NCBI GenBank assembly: GCA_945865725.1
Contig: CAMBEO010000006.1
Location: forward strand, 1-62,175
DNA: 62,175 nucleotides
Direction of reading: 5' to 3'
From: Thermoflexus hugenholtzii JAD2
GTDB lineage: Bacteria; Chloroflexota; UBA11872; UBA12225
This document shows positions 17,534-25,798 of this stretch, one piece after another. Position 1 is the stretch's first letter; every line of letters starts with the position of its first letter. The notes beneath the pieces were generated by a model. That model searched no databases and was not told the DNA's origin. It saw nothing but the letters and a program-made list of their open reading frames with translations. The position numbers and the translations under genes are program-made.

Positions 17534-18001
17534 CTAACGGACCCGCTGCACGTACCACTGCCCACCACGGCGCTCGACATTCAAGATCGAGCTCGTTTCA
17601 GACCAAGCGGACCAATCGGCTGGAACCCCGTCCCGGTGGAACCGTTCGCGCGAACCATAGGTCAGGTAGACCTGACCGCGCCACGAGATCCCCTGGTCCA
17701 GGGCCTTCGCAACGGAGCCGACCGGACGCGTGCCGGTGACGGTGATCGCGCGTACTTCCGCCTCAAGCTGGTCCCCGCGGGCGCCGATCGAAATCCGTCG
17801 CGGCGCGATTGCCCACGTGCCGTTCGCGCCCAACGTGTAGCCGATCCGCGTCAACTCGTTCTCGAACGACTCGACACCCTTCCGCCCCGCGTCCGCGTCG
17901 GTGACGTCGCCGCATCCGGCTACACCTACGAAAGGAACGACGGCCGCCACGGCGAGGACTTCGCGCCGGCCAAACGTCTGGGCTGGCGGTCGGAAGGTCA
18001 C
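17534..18001 (-). CDS. Putative lipoprotein with twin-arginine-like signal
   Basis: A 155-residue exported protein. The N-terminus 'FGRREVLAVAAVVPFVGVAGC' combines an RR pair, a hydrophobic stretch and a lipobox ending VAGC, so export, Lgt acylation and SPase II cleavage are predicted. The mature part is a small beta-rich domain ending 'VERRGGQWYVQRV', reminiscent of DUF4878/SnoaL-like ligand-binding folds, but no family can be named firmly. ATG 18001 overlaps the mnmA stop (ATGA), so it is translationally coupled to mnmA. Confidence 0.75.
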   Translation of the reverse strand: MTFRPPAQTFGRREVLAVAAVVPFVGVAGCGDVTDADAGRKGVESFENELTRIGYTLGANGTWAIAPRRISIGARGDQLEAEVRAITVTGTRPVGSVAKALDQGISWRGQVYLTYGSRERFHRDGVPADWSAWSETSSILNVERRGGQWYVQRVR

Positions 18002-19140
18002 TCGGTCACGCTGCCGACGGCATGACCCCTCTCCGTGTCGATGCCGTCCCGATCAGGCCCCAGAATGGTCGCCCCTGCCAGCAGGACGTCGCCATCGTAG
18101 AGAACCAGCGCCTGCCCGCCGGTGACGGCACGTTGCGGCATGTCGAAGCGGACGCGCACCGCGTCCGGTCCGATGTCGGGCGCGGGAGCGGCGGTTGCCG
18201 GCACGGGCGCCATCCGGTGGCGGATTCGGGCCTGGCACCGGATCGGGCCATCAAGGCGAGGCAAGGCAACCAGGTTCAAGCCGTCGGCGACGAGGCCGTC
18301 GACGAGCAGGTCCCGCTCCCCTCCGACGACGACCGCGTTCCGGTCAGGGTCGATCGCGACCACGTAGAGAGGTTCCGGGGACGATATTCCCAGACCCCGC
18401 CGCTGGCCGACCGTGAAGCGCTCGATCCCGGCGTGCATCCCGCGCACGCGCCCTGAGGTGTCGATCACCGGCCCGGAGCCCCGGGTGCTCCCGCCGGCAC
18501 GGTCGATCACCTCGCCGTAGCGGGTCCCAGGCACGAAGCAGATGTCCATGCTTTCGGGCTTCTCGGCGACCGACAACCCGTAGCGCGCCGCGAGGCGTCG
18601 CGTCTCCGCCTTCGGGATGTCCCCGAGGGGGAACATGGTGCGCGACAACTCCTCCTGGGACATCGGGAAGAGCACGTACGACTGGTCCTTCCCCGCGTCG
18701 GTCGCGACCCGAAGGCGATAGCGCCCGGTCACGGGGTCGACGTCGCGGCGCACGTAGTGGCCGGTCGCGACGTGGTCGGCGCCAAGCGCGGCGGCGCGGT
18801 CGAGGACCGGGCCAAACTTGACGTGCTGGTTGCACCGGACGCACGGGTTCGGTGTGCGTCCCCGCCGGTACTCCGCCACGAAGTCGTCGATGACGCGCCG
18901 CCGGAACAGGTCACGGAAGTTGAGGACGTAGTAGGGGATCCCGAGACGAGCCGCGACGCGGCGCGCATCCTCGACGGCCGAGTTGCCGCAACACGCCTTT
19001 GAGCCCTTGGCGTCACCTTGCGGCTCTTCGGGCCACACGTTGAGCGTGACCCCGATGACCTCGTGGCCCGCCTCATGAAGGAGGGCGGCGACCACCGACG
19101 AGTCGACCCCGCCACTCATTGCCACGACGACCCGCGCCAT
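17998..19140 (-). CDS. mnmA: tRNA-specific 2-thiouridylase
   Basis: MnmA thiolates U34 of tRNA-Lys, -Glu and -Gln using ATP and a relayed persulfide. The 380-residue product has the PP-loop 'SGGVDSSVVAALL', the 'ATGHYVRRD' and 'GKDQSYVLFPMS' ATP/tRNA segments, 'PNPCVRCNQHVKFG' with one catalytic Cys, and 'SMDICFVPG' with the second. ATG 19140 starts at the conserved PP-loop domain; the longer track ORF (to 19452) is not family sequence. The lipoprotein gene overlaps its stop. GGAAGG is visible only one base before the ATG, so the translation signal is not obvious. Confidence 0.95.
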   Translation of the reverse strand: MARVVVAMSGGVDSSVVAALLHEAGHEVIGVTLNVWPEEPQGDAKGSKACCGNSAVEDARRVAARLGIPYYVLNFRDLFRRRVIDDFVAEYRRGRTPNPCVRCNQHVKFGPVLDRAAALGADHVATGHYVRRDVDPVTGRYRLRVATDAGKDQSYVLFPMSQEELSRTMFPLGDIPKAETRRLAARYGLSVAEKPESMDICFVPGTRYGEVIDRAGGSTRGSGPVIDTSGRVRGMHAGIERFTVGQRRGLGISSPEPLYVVAIDPDRNAVVVGGERDLLVDGLVADGLNLVALPRLDGPIRCQARIRHRMAPVPATAAPAPDIGPDAVRVRFDMPQRAVTGGQALVLYDGDVLLAGATILGPDRDGIDTERGHAVGSVTE

Positions 19141-19321
19141 GCCTTCCGTGCCCCCGTACCGCGGTACCCGAACCCCGCCTCGATGAGAGGTCGCCCGTCC
19201 CGTAGATGGTAAACGTGCCACGCGCGACGCCGCCCAGCCGCGCGGCTGATGAAACCGCTGATCCGTCGCTTCGCGAGCGATTCCCTCCGCGTCACGACCG
19301 CCCTTGTCATGGAGAACCCGA

Positions 19322-20269
19322 ATGCCTGAGGCCGATCGCACCATCCGTGGGTCGCTCCCGCCGCTCGTTGGCGTCGCCCCCATCGCGCCGACGCCTTTCA
19401 CGGACCAGGGTGACTTGGACCTTGACGGGCTCGGACGCGTGATGGACTGCATGGTTGATCAGGCCGTCGATGCGATCTGCATCCTCGCGAACTACTCGGA
19501 GCAGTTCGCATTGACGGACGAGGAGCGCCGCGACATCCTCGACGCCTGCCTCGGACGCGTCGCGGGGCGTGTTCCAGTCATCGTGACGGTCTCGCACTTC
19601 TCGACGCGGATCGCCGCCGAACGGGCGCGCGACGCCGCTCGCGCCGGGGCGTCCATGCTCATGCTGATGCCCCCGTACCACGGGGCAACCCTTCGGGCCG
19701 ACGAGGCCCAGGTACTCGAACATTTCGCGGCGGTCGCGGATGCTTCGGGGCTGCCGTTGATGGTCCAGGATGCACCGATGGCTGGGACGCCGCTGCCGGT
19801 GTCATTCCTTCTCCGGCTCGGGTCCGTCGTGCCGCTGGTCCGTGCGTACAAGGTCGAGGTCGCAGGCGCGGCCGGGAAGCTTAGGGCGCTGGTCGAGGCT
19901 GGCGGGGAGTCGATCGTCGAGCCGTTCGACGGCGAGGAAGGCATCACGCTGCTGGCCGACCTTGACGCCGGCGCGACCGGCACGATGCCGTCAGCGATGC
20001 TTCCCGACCTGATCAGACTGGTCGTCATGGCGCACCTCGCTGGCGACCGGCGAGCGGCTGCCGACGGCTATTCCCGGATCCTGCCGCTCATCAACTACGA
20101 GAACCGACAGTGCGGCCTGCGCGCGACGAAGGCGGTCCTCATGGAGGGGGGCGTGATCGGCTCAGATCACGTGCGACACCCGCTGGTCCCGCTGCACCCG
20201 GCAACTCGCTCGGGCCTGCTCGAACTTGCACGCGAGGCGGACCCCCTCGCCCTGCGGTGGGGTCGCTAG
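19322..20269 (+). CDS. araD: DHDPS-superfamily dehydratase, AraD (2-keto-3-deoxy-L-arabinonate dehydratase) type
   Basis: A 315-residue class I aldolase-fold protein. 'ILANYSEQFALTDEER', 'LMPPYHGATLRADEA', 'VQDAPMAGTPLP' and 'LINYENRQCGLRATKAV' follow the pattern of 2-keto-3-deoxy-L-arabonate dehydratase of the oxidative arabinose pathway rather than DapA, which would have a YN-x-P tyrosine. The Schiff-base lysine is in 'VRAYKVEVAG'. ATG 19322 has GGAGAA nine bases upstream. It stands alone, 16 bases from convergent mog, and no arabinose operon is present, although sugar-type dehydrogenases occur elsewhere in the window. The subfamily is assigned from memory of related proteins. Confidence 0.75.
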   Translation: MPEADRTIRGSLPPLVGVAPIAPTPFTDQGDLDLDGLGRVMDCMVDQAVDAICILANYSEQFALTDEERRDILDACLGRVAGRVPVIVTVSHFSTRIAAERARDAARAGASMLMLMPPYHGATLRADEAQVLEHFAAVADASGLPLMVQDAPMAGTPLPVSFLLRLGSVVPLVRAYKVEVAGAAGKLRALVEAGGESIVEPFDGEEGITLLADLDAGATGTMPSAMLPDLIRLVVMAHLAGDRRAAADGYSRILPLINYENRQCGLRATKAVLMEGGVIGSDHVRHPLVPLHPATRSGLLELAREADPLALRWGR

Positions 20270-20285
20270 AGCTGATCAGTTCGGG

Positions 20286-20918
20286 TCAGCAGGGCGGTCC
20301 GCCGACGTCACGAGCAATCGGGTCGCTCGAAACTGTTCGGGCAGGCGCGCCGTGATCGTGTGAAGCGCTAGTCCGAACTGGGGAGGCGGAAGCGGCCGGG
20401 CGCGCGTGGTCATGCCCTTGGCGATGACCACCGCCACCATGGGTATCGACACCGCGGATGATGTCGATGGCATGCGGCAGCACCTCGACGATGGTGTCGA
20501 AGTTCTCGGCGAGCGCCTTGGGGTTGCCGGGCAGGTTCACGACAAGGGTGCGACGCCGGATCCCCGCCGTCGCACGCGTGAGCATCGCGTACGGAGTGAT
20601 GCGAAGGCTGGCGAGGACCATCGCCTGAGCGATTGCCGGCACCTCGCGATCGCACGCGGCGCGCGTGGCGTCGGGAGTCACGTCACGCGGCGACAGGCCC
20701 GTACCCCCGGTTGTCAGGACCAGGTCGAGGCGGTGGTCGTCCGCCCACTCGCGGATTGCGGCCTCGATCGCGCTGCGGTCGTCAGGCACGACCCGATACT
20801 GGCGCACCACCCCGCCAAGTCGATCAAGGACAAGGTTGTGCAGGGTGGGCCCGCTGACATCCGCGCGTTCGCCCCGGGCACCGCGATCACTGCAGGTCAG
20901 GATGCCGACGGTGATCAT
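20286..20918 (-). CDS. mog: Molybdopterin adenylyltransferase MogA/MoaB family
   Basis: This 210-residue protein adenylylates molybdopterin before molybdenum insertion. 'ILTCSDRGARGE', the 'TTGGTGLSPRDVTP' nucleotide loop and 'VVNLPGNPKALAEN' are diagnostic. A low-complexity His/Ala/Ser tail ('GHDHARPAASASP', 'SASHDHGAP') extends the family by about 50 residues and could bind metal. ATG 20918 starts at the domain; ATG 20981 would add a 21-residue leader. The nearby Mo hydroxylase operon gives this gene an obvious client. Confidence 0.88.
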   Translation of the reverse strand: MITVGILTCSDRGARGERADVSGPTLHNLVLDRLGGVVRQYRVVPDDRSAIEAAIREWADDHRLDLVLTTGGTGLSPRDVTPDATRAACDREVPAIAQAMVLASLRITPYAMLTRATAGIRRRTLVVNLPGNPKALAENFDTIVEVLPHAIDIIRGVDTHGGGGHRQGHDHARPAASASPVRTSASHDHGAPARTVSSDPIARDVGGPPC

Positions 20919-21130
20919 CGTCTCCGCGGTGGACCCCGGCGCGTGCCCTTGACGGGACGATCCGCCTGTCTCGTCGCCCATGTCGAGCAGTTCCCCCTCG
21001 CGACGCGATGGCGCCGCCCTACGCAAACGGTACACGTCGGCCGTACTGGGAGCGCCGACGTCCCGCCGGGCATCTCACCCGCAATCATCGCTTGTCGCTC
21101 ACGGTCCGGTCGGTTCGGCCCGCCTCGCCG

Positions 21131-21136
21131 TATCCT
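21131..21136 (+). promoter_or_regulatory. Possible -10 box (TATCCT), leaderless start at GTG 21143
   Basis: TATCCT is followed by six bases and GTG 21143, supporting that start for the zinc-finger membrane protein. No -35 is evident. Confidence 0.4.
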
Positions 21137-21142
21137 TCGGGC

Positions 21143-22123
21143 GTGCCCCCTCGCGTCGCCCCGGGCCACGCACCCGTGCGCATCCACCCGGGCGCGGAAC
21201 GGGAGCGACGGTGCTATGACCATCCGCATCGCGTCATCCAGACGGCGTGCGCGCGATGCCGCACGCCCTTCTGCGCGGACTGCCTGACCCCCGTGCCACC
21301 GGCACAGGCGAGCGGGACCGTCGTGTCGGGCGACCCCGCGTGCCGCCGGTGCCGGGAGGAACTCGCGCATCTCGCCGTGCGCCGGGCTTGGGACCGGCGA
21401 CCGTGGTGGCAGCGCCTGCGCCCGACTTGGCAAGACATGCGCCGGGCGGCCGTCACCTCCGCGATCATCGGCGCCATCGCGTTGCCCATCGGTGTCATCG
21501 TGCGCGAGATCGTGGCCTCGCCGATCACGCCGGAGGAGTTCGCACGCATCGCCTTCGCCTTGCGTGGTGGCTTCGGGGGGCCCGAGGGCACGAACTACCT
21601 GAACACCGTGCTCGGGGGGACTTATCTCGGCGCCTCGGCACCGTCGGCGACCGGGTACGAGCCAACGCGATTGATCGATACATGGGCGACCGCACGCGTG
21701 CCCGCGTGGCGGACCGCGTCGGCGCTGCCGATCGAACTGACGTTTGCGTTGCCGAACCAGACGGTCGCGAACCGCGCCATCCTGCGCCCCCATCCTGGCG
21801 AGGCCCGAGACACGTGGCCGCGTGCGTTCGAGGTCGCGTTCTCGACTGTCGGGCCGTCCGGTCCGTGGACGGTCGTCCTGGACACCGACCTCGATCCCGG
21901 GACCGTCGCCACCCCGACTGCTCCGGGTGGCGCCACTCCCGCCGATGACCGGTTCGTCGTGCCGTCGTTCGAGGTGCGTGAAACCCCGGTGCGCTGGGTT
22001 CGCCTGGTCATCCGGTCGAACGGCGGCAGTCGGGACTACACTTCGCTCGGGGAGTTCGAGGTGTTGTACGCGCCGAGGACCCCGTTGGGCGCTCCCCCAA
22101 GCGTCGTTCCGGGTCGTCCCTGA
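21143..22123 (+). CDS. Zinc-finger, membrane and discoidin-like domain protein
   Basis: A 326-residue protein with an unusual architecture. Residues 20-75 hold a B-box-like cysteine/histidine cluster ('CYDHPHRVIQTACARC', 'FCADCL', 'CRRCREE') that should bind zinc in the cytoplasm. A single membrane span follows ('SAIIGAIALPIGVIV'). The outside part ends in a beta-rich domain ('RAFEVAFSTVGPSGPWTVV', 'RWVRLVIRSNGGSRDYTS', 'GEFEVLY') that resembles F5/8 type C (discoidin) carbohydrate-binding folds. GTG 21143 is chosen because of the -10 box six bases upstream. It is followed 58 bases later by ftsY. Function unknown. Confidence 0.7.
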   Translation: MPPRVAPGHAPVRIHPGAERERRCYDHPHRVIQTACARCRTPFCADCLTPVPPAQASGTVVSGDPACRRCREELAHLAVRRAWDRRPWWQRLRPTWQDMRRAAVTSAIIGAIALPIGVIVREIVASPITPEEFARIAFALRGGFGGPEGTNYLNTVLGGTYLGASAPSATGYEPTRLIDTWATARVPAWRTASALPIELTFALPNQTVANRAILRPHPGEARDTWPRAFEVAFSTVGPSGPWTVVLDTDLDPGTVATPTAPGGATPADDRFVVPSFEVRETPVRWVRLVIRSNGGSRDYTSLGEFEVLYAPRTPLGAPPSVVPGRP

Positions 22124-22181
22124 GGGGCGCGCAAGGCGTGACCACAGGGCGTCCCGCGCTGGTCGGAGGGTCGCGCCACGC

Positions 22182-23177
22182 ATGTTCAAGTTCTTCCGCC
22201 GGCCGGCCTCGGATCCCGGTGCCGAAACGAGTGCAGGCGTCTCCCAGGCCGCCACGAGCGACGCGGTGCCGACCGCTTCGATCACCGGTTCGCTGGGGAA
22301 GACCCGGGGCGGGCTCTTCGGGGCGGTCCGAAACCTCTTCCGGACGGCCGGCACGCTCGACGCGGCCTTCTGGGATGAGCTTGAGGAGCGCCTGATCGCC
22401 GCGGATGTCGGCGCGCACGTCACGGCGGACCTCATCACCGAGCTGCGCGCGCGCGACGCTCGCCGGGCATTCGCGTCGGGAGAAGATGCCGAGACCGCCC
22501 TCCGCGAGCTGCTCGAGGCGATCCTGGCACGGGCGGGCGACACGGGCCTCTACCTGCCAGAGGAAGGCGTCGGGGTCGTCCTGGTGATCGGGGTCAACGG
22601 GACGGGCAAGACGACCACGGTCGCGAAGTTGACCCGCTACCTCCAGTTGGGGGGCCGGGCGCCATTCCTGATCGCCGGTGACACCTTCCGTGCGGCCGCG
22701 ATCGACCAGCTAAAAGTGTGGGGCGACCGCACGGGGGCGACCGTCTTCGCGCAGTCCCCTGGCAGCGACACGGCGGCGGTCGTGTTCGACGGCATCGGCG
22801 CGGCGATTTCACGCGGGGCGGACACCATCATCATCGACACCGCCGGACGCCTCCACACCAAGACGAACTTGATGGCGGAACTCGAGAAGGTCCGACGGGT
22901 GATCGGGCGCCGGCAGGCCGGCGCACCGCACGAGACGCTGCTCGTCCTCGACGCCGTGACTGGCCAGAATGGCTTGATCCAGGCCAAGACGTTCATGGGA
23001 TCCGTGGGGGTCACCGGTCTCGTGCTGACCAAGCTCGACAGTTCCGCCAAGGGTGGGGTCGTCTTCGCCATCGCCGAGGAACTGCGATTGCCGATCAAGC
23101 TTGTCGGGACCGGGGAACGGATCGACGACCTCCAGCCGTTTGACCCGTCGGAGTTCGTGCGCGCGTTGTTCTCGTAA
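22182..23177 (+). CDS. ftsY: Signal recognition particle receptor
   Basis: FtsY is the membrane-associated SRP receptor GTPase. The 331-residue product shows the N-domain four-helix bundle followed by the G domain: P-loop 'GVNGTGKTTTVAKL', 'DTFRAAAIDQLKVW', 'DTAGRLHTKTNLM', the specificity motif 'TKLDSSAKGG' and the closing 'GTGERIDDLQPFDP'. ATG 22182 begins 'MFKFFRRP', an amphipathic membrane-targeting opening; the track ORF start at 21744 overlaps the previous gene. The acidic A domain of some species is absent. ffh follows after 24 bases, pairing receptor and SRP protein. Confidence 0.96.
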   Translation: MFKFFRRPASDPGAETSAGVSQAATSDAVPTASITGSLGKTRGGLFGAVRNLFRTAGTLDAAFWDELEERLIAADVGAHVTADLITELRARDARRAFASGEDAETALRELLEAILARAGDTGLYLPEEGVGVVLVIGVNGTGKTTTVAKLTRYLQLGGRAPFLIAGDTFRAAAIDQLKVWGDRTGATVFAQSPGSDTAAVVFDGIGAAISRGADTIIIDTAGRLHTKTNLMAELEKVRRVIGRRQAGAPHETLLVLDAVTGQNGLIQAKTFMGSVGVTGLVLTKLDSSAKGGVVFAIAEELRLPIKLVGTGERIDDLQPFDPSEFVRALFS

Positions 23178-23201
23178 CGGCGGGACCGGGGGGCCTAGCA
23201 G

Positions 23202-24542
23202 ATGTTCGAATCGTTGACCGACCGCCTGCAGGGCATCTTTGGCGAACTGCGCAACCATGGGCGCCTCTCGGAAGCAGATGTCGATGTCGCGCTGAAGGAA
23301 GTGCGCCTCGCGCTTCTCGAAGCGGACGTGCACTTTCGGGTCGCGCGCGATTTTGTGAAGCGCGTCCGGGATCGTGCGGTCGGCGTGGAGGTCAGCCAGA
23401 GCCTGACGCCGGCGCAGCAGGTCCTCCGCATCGTCAACGAGGAGCTTGTTGAGACCCTCGGCGGCACGGCAGGGCGACTCGACTGGACCGGCCCGGTGCC
23501 GGCGCCCATCCTCATGGTCGGCCTGAACGGCCAAGGCAAGACGACGTCGTCCGCAAAGCTGGCGGTCCGCCTCCGGAAGATGGGGCAGCGCCCGTTCATG
23601 ATCGCGTGCGACACGTTTCGGCCGGCGGCGATCCAGCAACTGGTCACCCTCGGGAAGCAGGTCGGGTGCGACGTCTACGAGGAGGGCACCGAGGCGAGCC
23701 CAGTCGAGATCGCGCGGCGCGGCCTGGAATGGGGCCGCGACCGCGGCCACACCATCGCGATCGTCGATACCGCCGGGCGCCAGCAAGTTGACGAGCGCCT
23801 CATGGACGAGCTCGTCGAGTTGCGCCAGGCGATCAACCCCACCGAGATCCTGCTCGTTGCGAGTGCGATGACCGGCCAGGAGGCGGTCAATGTCGCGCAA
23901 GCGTTTCACGCGCGGCTCGGGTTGACTGGCCTCGTCTTGACCCAGATCGACGGGGACGCGCGCGGTGGCGCGGCGCTCTCGATCCGCGCAGTGACTGGGA
24001 TCCCCGTCAAGTTCCTCGGTGTCGGGGAAAAGATCGAGGCCCTCGCCGAGTTCCACCCTGACCGCGTCGCGTCGCGGATTCTCGGCATGGGTGACATGCT
24101 GACGCTGATCGAGCAGACGCAGGAGGCGTTCGACCACGACGAGGCCACGCGCCTCCAAAAGAAGCTGCTGAAGGGGCAGTTCACGTTCGACGACTTCTTG
24201 GGGCAGATGCAGTCGGTCCGCAAGATGGGTTCGCTGCAGTCGATCCTGGAGATGATCCCGGGCCTCAACCAGTTGACGAAGCGACCGGAGATCCAGGCGG
24301 CCCTCAACGAGAAGCAGTTCCGCCGCGTCGAGGCGATCATCCAGTCGATGACGACGCAGGAGCGCGCACTGCCCCAAGTCATCGACGGGTCGCGACGCCG
24401 ACGGATCGCGGCGGGGAGCGGCACGAAGGTTCAGGACGTGAACCAGTTGCTGAACCAGTTCCGCGAGATGCAAGGCATGATGAAGCAGATGTCCAAGGGG
24501 ACGATGCCGAAGCACCTCGCGCGCCTCATGCGCCAGTCGTGA
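23202..24542 (+). CDS. ffh: Signal recognition particle protein (SRP54)
   Basis: Ffh binds 4.5S RNA and signal peptides and forms a GTPase pair with FtsY. The 446-residue protein has 'GLNGQGKTTSSAKLA' (P-loop, with Q where G is usual), 'CDTFRPAAIQQL', 'DTAGRQQVDERLM', 'TQIDGDARGG' (usually TKxDG) and a methionine-rich M domain including 'MQSVRKMGSLQSILEMIPG'. The C-terminus is basic. It directly follows ftsY in the same operon and ends two bases before the convergent membrane-protein gene, the two stops being embedded in TGACGTCA. Confidence 0.96.
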   Translation: MFESLTDRLQGIFGELRNHGRLSEADVDVALKEVRLALLEADVHFRVARDFVKRVRDRAVGVEVSQSLTPAQQVLRIVNEELVETLGGTAGRLDWTGPVPAPILMVGLNGQGKTTSSAKLAVRLRKMGQRPFMIACDTFRPAAIQQLVTLGKQVGCDVYEEGTEASPVEIARRGLEWGRDRGHTIAIVDTAGRQQVDERLMDELVELRQAINPTEILLVASAMTGQEAVNVAQAFHARLGLTGLVLTQIDGDARGGAALSIRAVTGIPVKFLGVGEKIEALAEFHPDRVASRILGMGDMLTLIEQTQEAFDHDEATRLQKKLLKGQFTFDDFLGQMQSVRKMGSLQSILEMIPGLNQLTKRPEIQAALNEKQFRRVEAIIQSMTTQERALPQVIDGSRRRRIAAGSGTKVQDVNQLLNQFREMQGMMKQMSKGTMPKHLARLMRQS

Positions 24543-24544
24543 CG

Positions 24545-25798
24545 TCAGTGGGGCACGTACCAGGTGCCCCACCACCGAATGACATACGCGTCGATCCCGA
24601 CCAGATCAAGATTTGTAGCGCCCGCGGCGATGGTGAAGCCGCCAAGGGCGACGGCGAAGCCTGCAAGCCGAGCCGAACGGACGGACCACCCTCGCCTCCG
24701 GCAAGCCTTGGCGAGGGCTTGCGCGGCCTGGTCAAGCGCGACGCCAACGCTGGCGTACACCGCCGGGAACGCGGTCATCGTGACCCACGGCACGTTGTAA
24801 ACCAGTCCTTGGGCGAAGGCCAAGATGGCCGAGCAAGCGCCAAGCGCCCGCAGGATTCGCGGGCCCCGGACCATGCCGAGTACACCGAGGACCGCGACGA
24901 TGGGGTGGTACGCCCACAAGGTGTCGATCGCCACCGACCACGCGGTCCGGCAGATCCCGACGACATGCCCGAAGGGATCGGCGACGACGGCATGCAGGTC
25001 GTCGAGGCGTCCGGAGACCACGCGGAGCGGGTCATTCATGTGCGCGGCCACGCCAAGCCCGACCGCGTCCAGCGCGGCGCGGGTTGCATATGTCGCGATC
25101 CCAAACGTCGCCAAGGCAACGGGGAGCGGGAGGCGCCATCGGCGCATCGAGGGGCGCAACGACATCGCGCCGAGGACCGGGAAGAGCACCCACTGGTAGG
25201 TGTAGGTAATGCTTGACAGAAAGGCGATCACCCCGATGCCCACACCGCGGGTGATGGTCCCCAGGTCGTGCCGGTCGAGGATCTTCCAGGCAAGCAAGAG
25301 GTAGATCGGAAGCGACAGCGAACTTGCCGCATGAAGGTTTCCTGACCCGATGTACCCAACGCCGAGGGGTCCGACAGCAGCGAGGCCCCCGGCGAGAAAG
25401 GCAGCGATGGGGGACGCGCCCGCAAGCGCCGCGAGGGTCGCGGTCGCCCACGCGCCGGCCCACCACCAAGCAACGTCCGAGAAGACCGATCCCCAATACC
25501 AACTGCCGAGGAGGTTCGTGCCCACCGCCGCCGTCCCGATCGGCAGGATCGCGCGGTAGTCGTCGGTCATGAACGACGACGTCTCGTAAATCTGACCAAT
25601 CGTCTGATTGGAAACCATCGCCCGCGTCGTACGGAACATGGTCTCGCTCTCGTACTGAACCTCCCGCGCTTCGAGAACGCGCATCTGGTTCGGCATGACG
25701 ATGCCCCGCCATGGTTCGCCCTCGATACGCGCAAACGCCATCGCTGTCACGAGGGCGAGCAGGGCAACCGGTCGTACGAGCCAACCCATCCCGGTCAT
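24545..25798 (-). CDS. Polytopic membrane protein of a glycosyltransferase locus
   Basis: A 417-residue integral membrane protein with about 10 hydrophobic segments and an extracytoplasmic N-terminal loop of about 100 residues ('QVQYESETMFRTT'-like region with 'YRAILPIGTAAVGTN'). The topology resembles GT-C or Wzy/YfhO-type envelope proteins, but the diagnostic acidic loop motif is not clear, so no function is assigned. ATG 25798 overlaps the stop of the preceding gene (ATGA). With the two upstream genes it forms a tight operon headed by a GtrB-like glycosyltransferase, which suggests work on a polyprenyl-linked sugar. Confidence 0.7.
   Translation of the reverse strand: MTGMGWLVRPVALLALVTAMAFARIEGEPWRGIVMPNQMRVLEAREVQYESETMFRTTRAMVSNQTIGQIYETSSFMTDDYRAILPIGTAAVGTNLLGSWYWGSVFSDVAWWWAGAWATATLAALAGASPIAAFLAGGLAAVGPLGVGYIGSGNLHAASSLSLPIYLLLAWKILDRHDLGTITRGVGIGVIAFLSSITYTYQWVLFPVLGAMSLRPSMRRWRLPLPVALATFGIATYATRAALDAVGLGVAAHMNDPLRVVSGRLDDLHAVVADPFGHVVGICRTAWSVAIDTLWAYHPIVAVLGVLGMVRGPRILRALGACSAILAFAQGLVYNVPWVTMTAFPAVYASVGVALDQAAQALAKACRRRGWSVRSARLAGFAVALGGFTIAAGATNLDLVGIDAYVIRWWGTWYVPH

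Noticed and set aside
19322-20269. Calling this gene dapA
   Set aside because: The YN-x-P tyrosine region is replaced by VQDAP, and the C-terminal NYENRQ motif fits the AraD-type dehydratases.
22809-24575. A 588-codon minus-strand ORF opposite ffh
   Set aside because: Shadow of ffh; Arg/Leu/Asp-rich without domain features.
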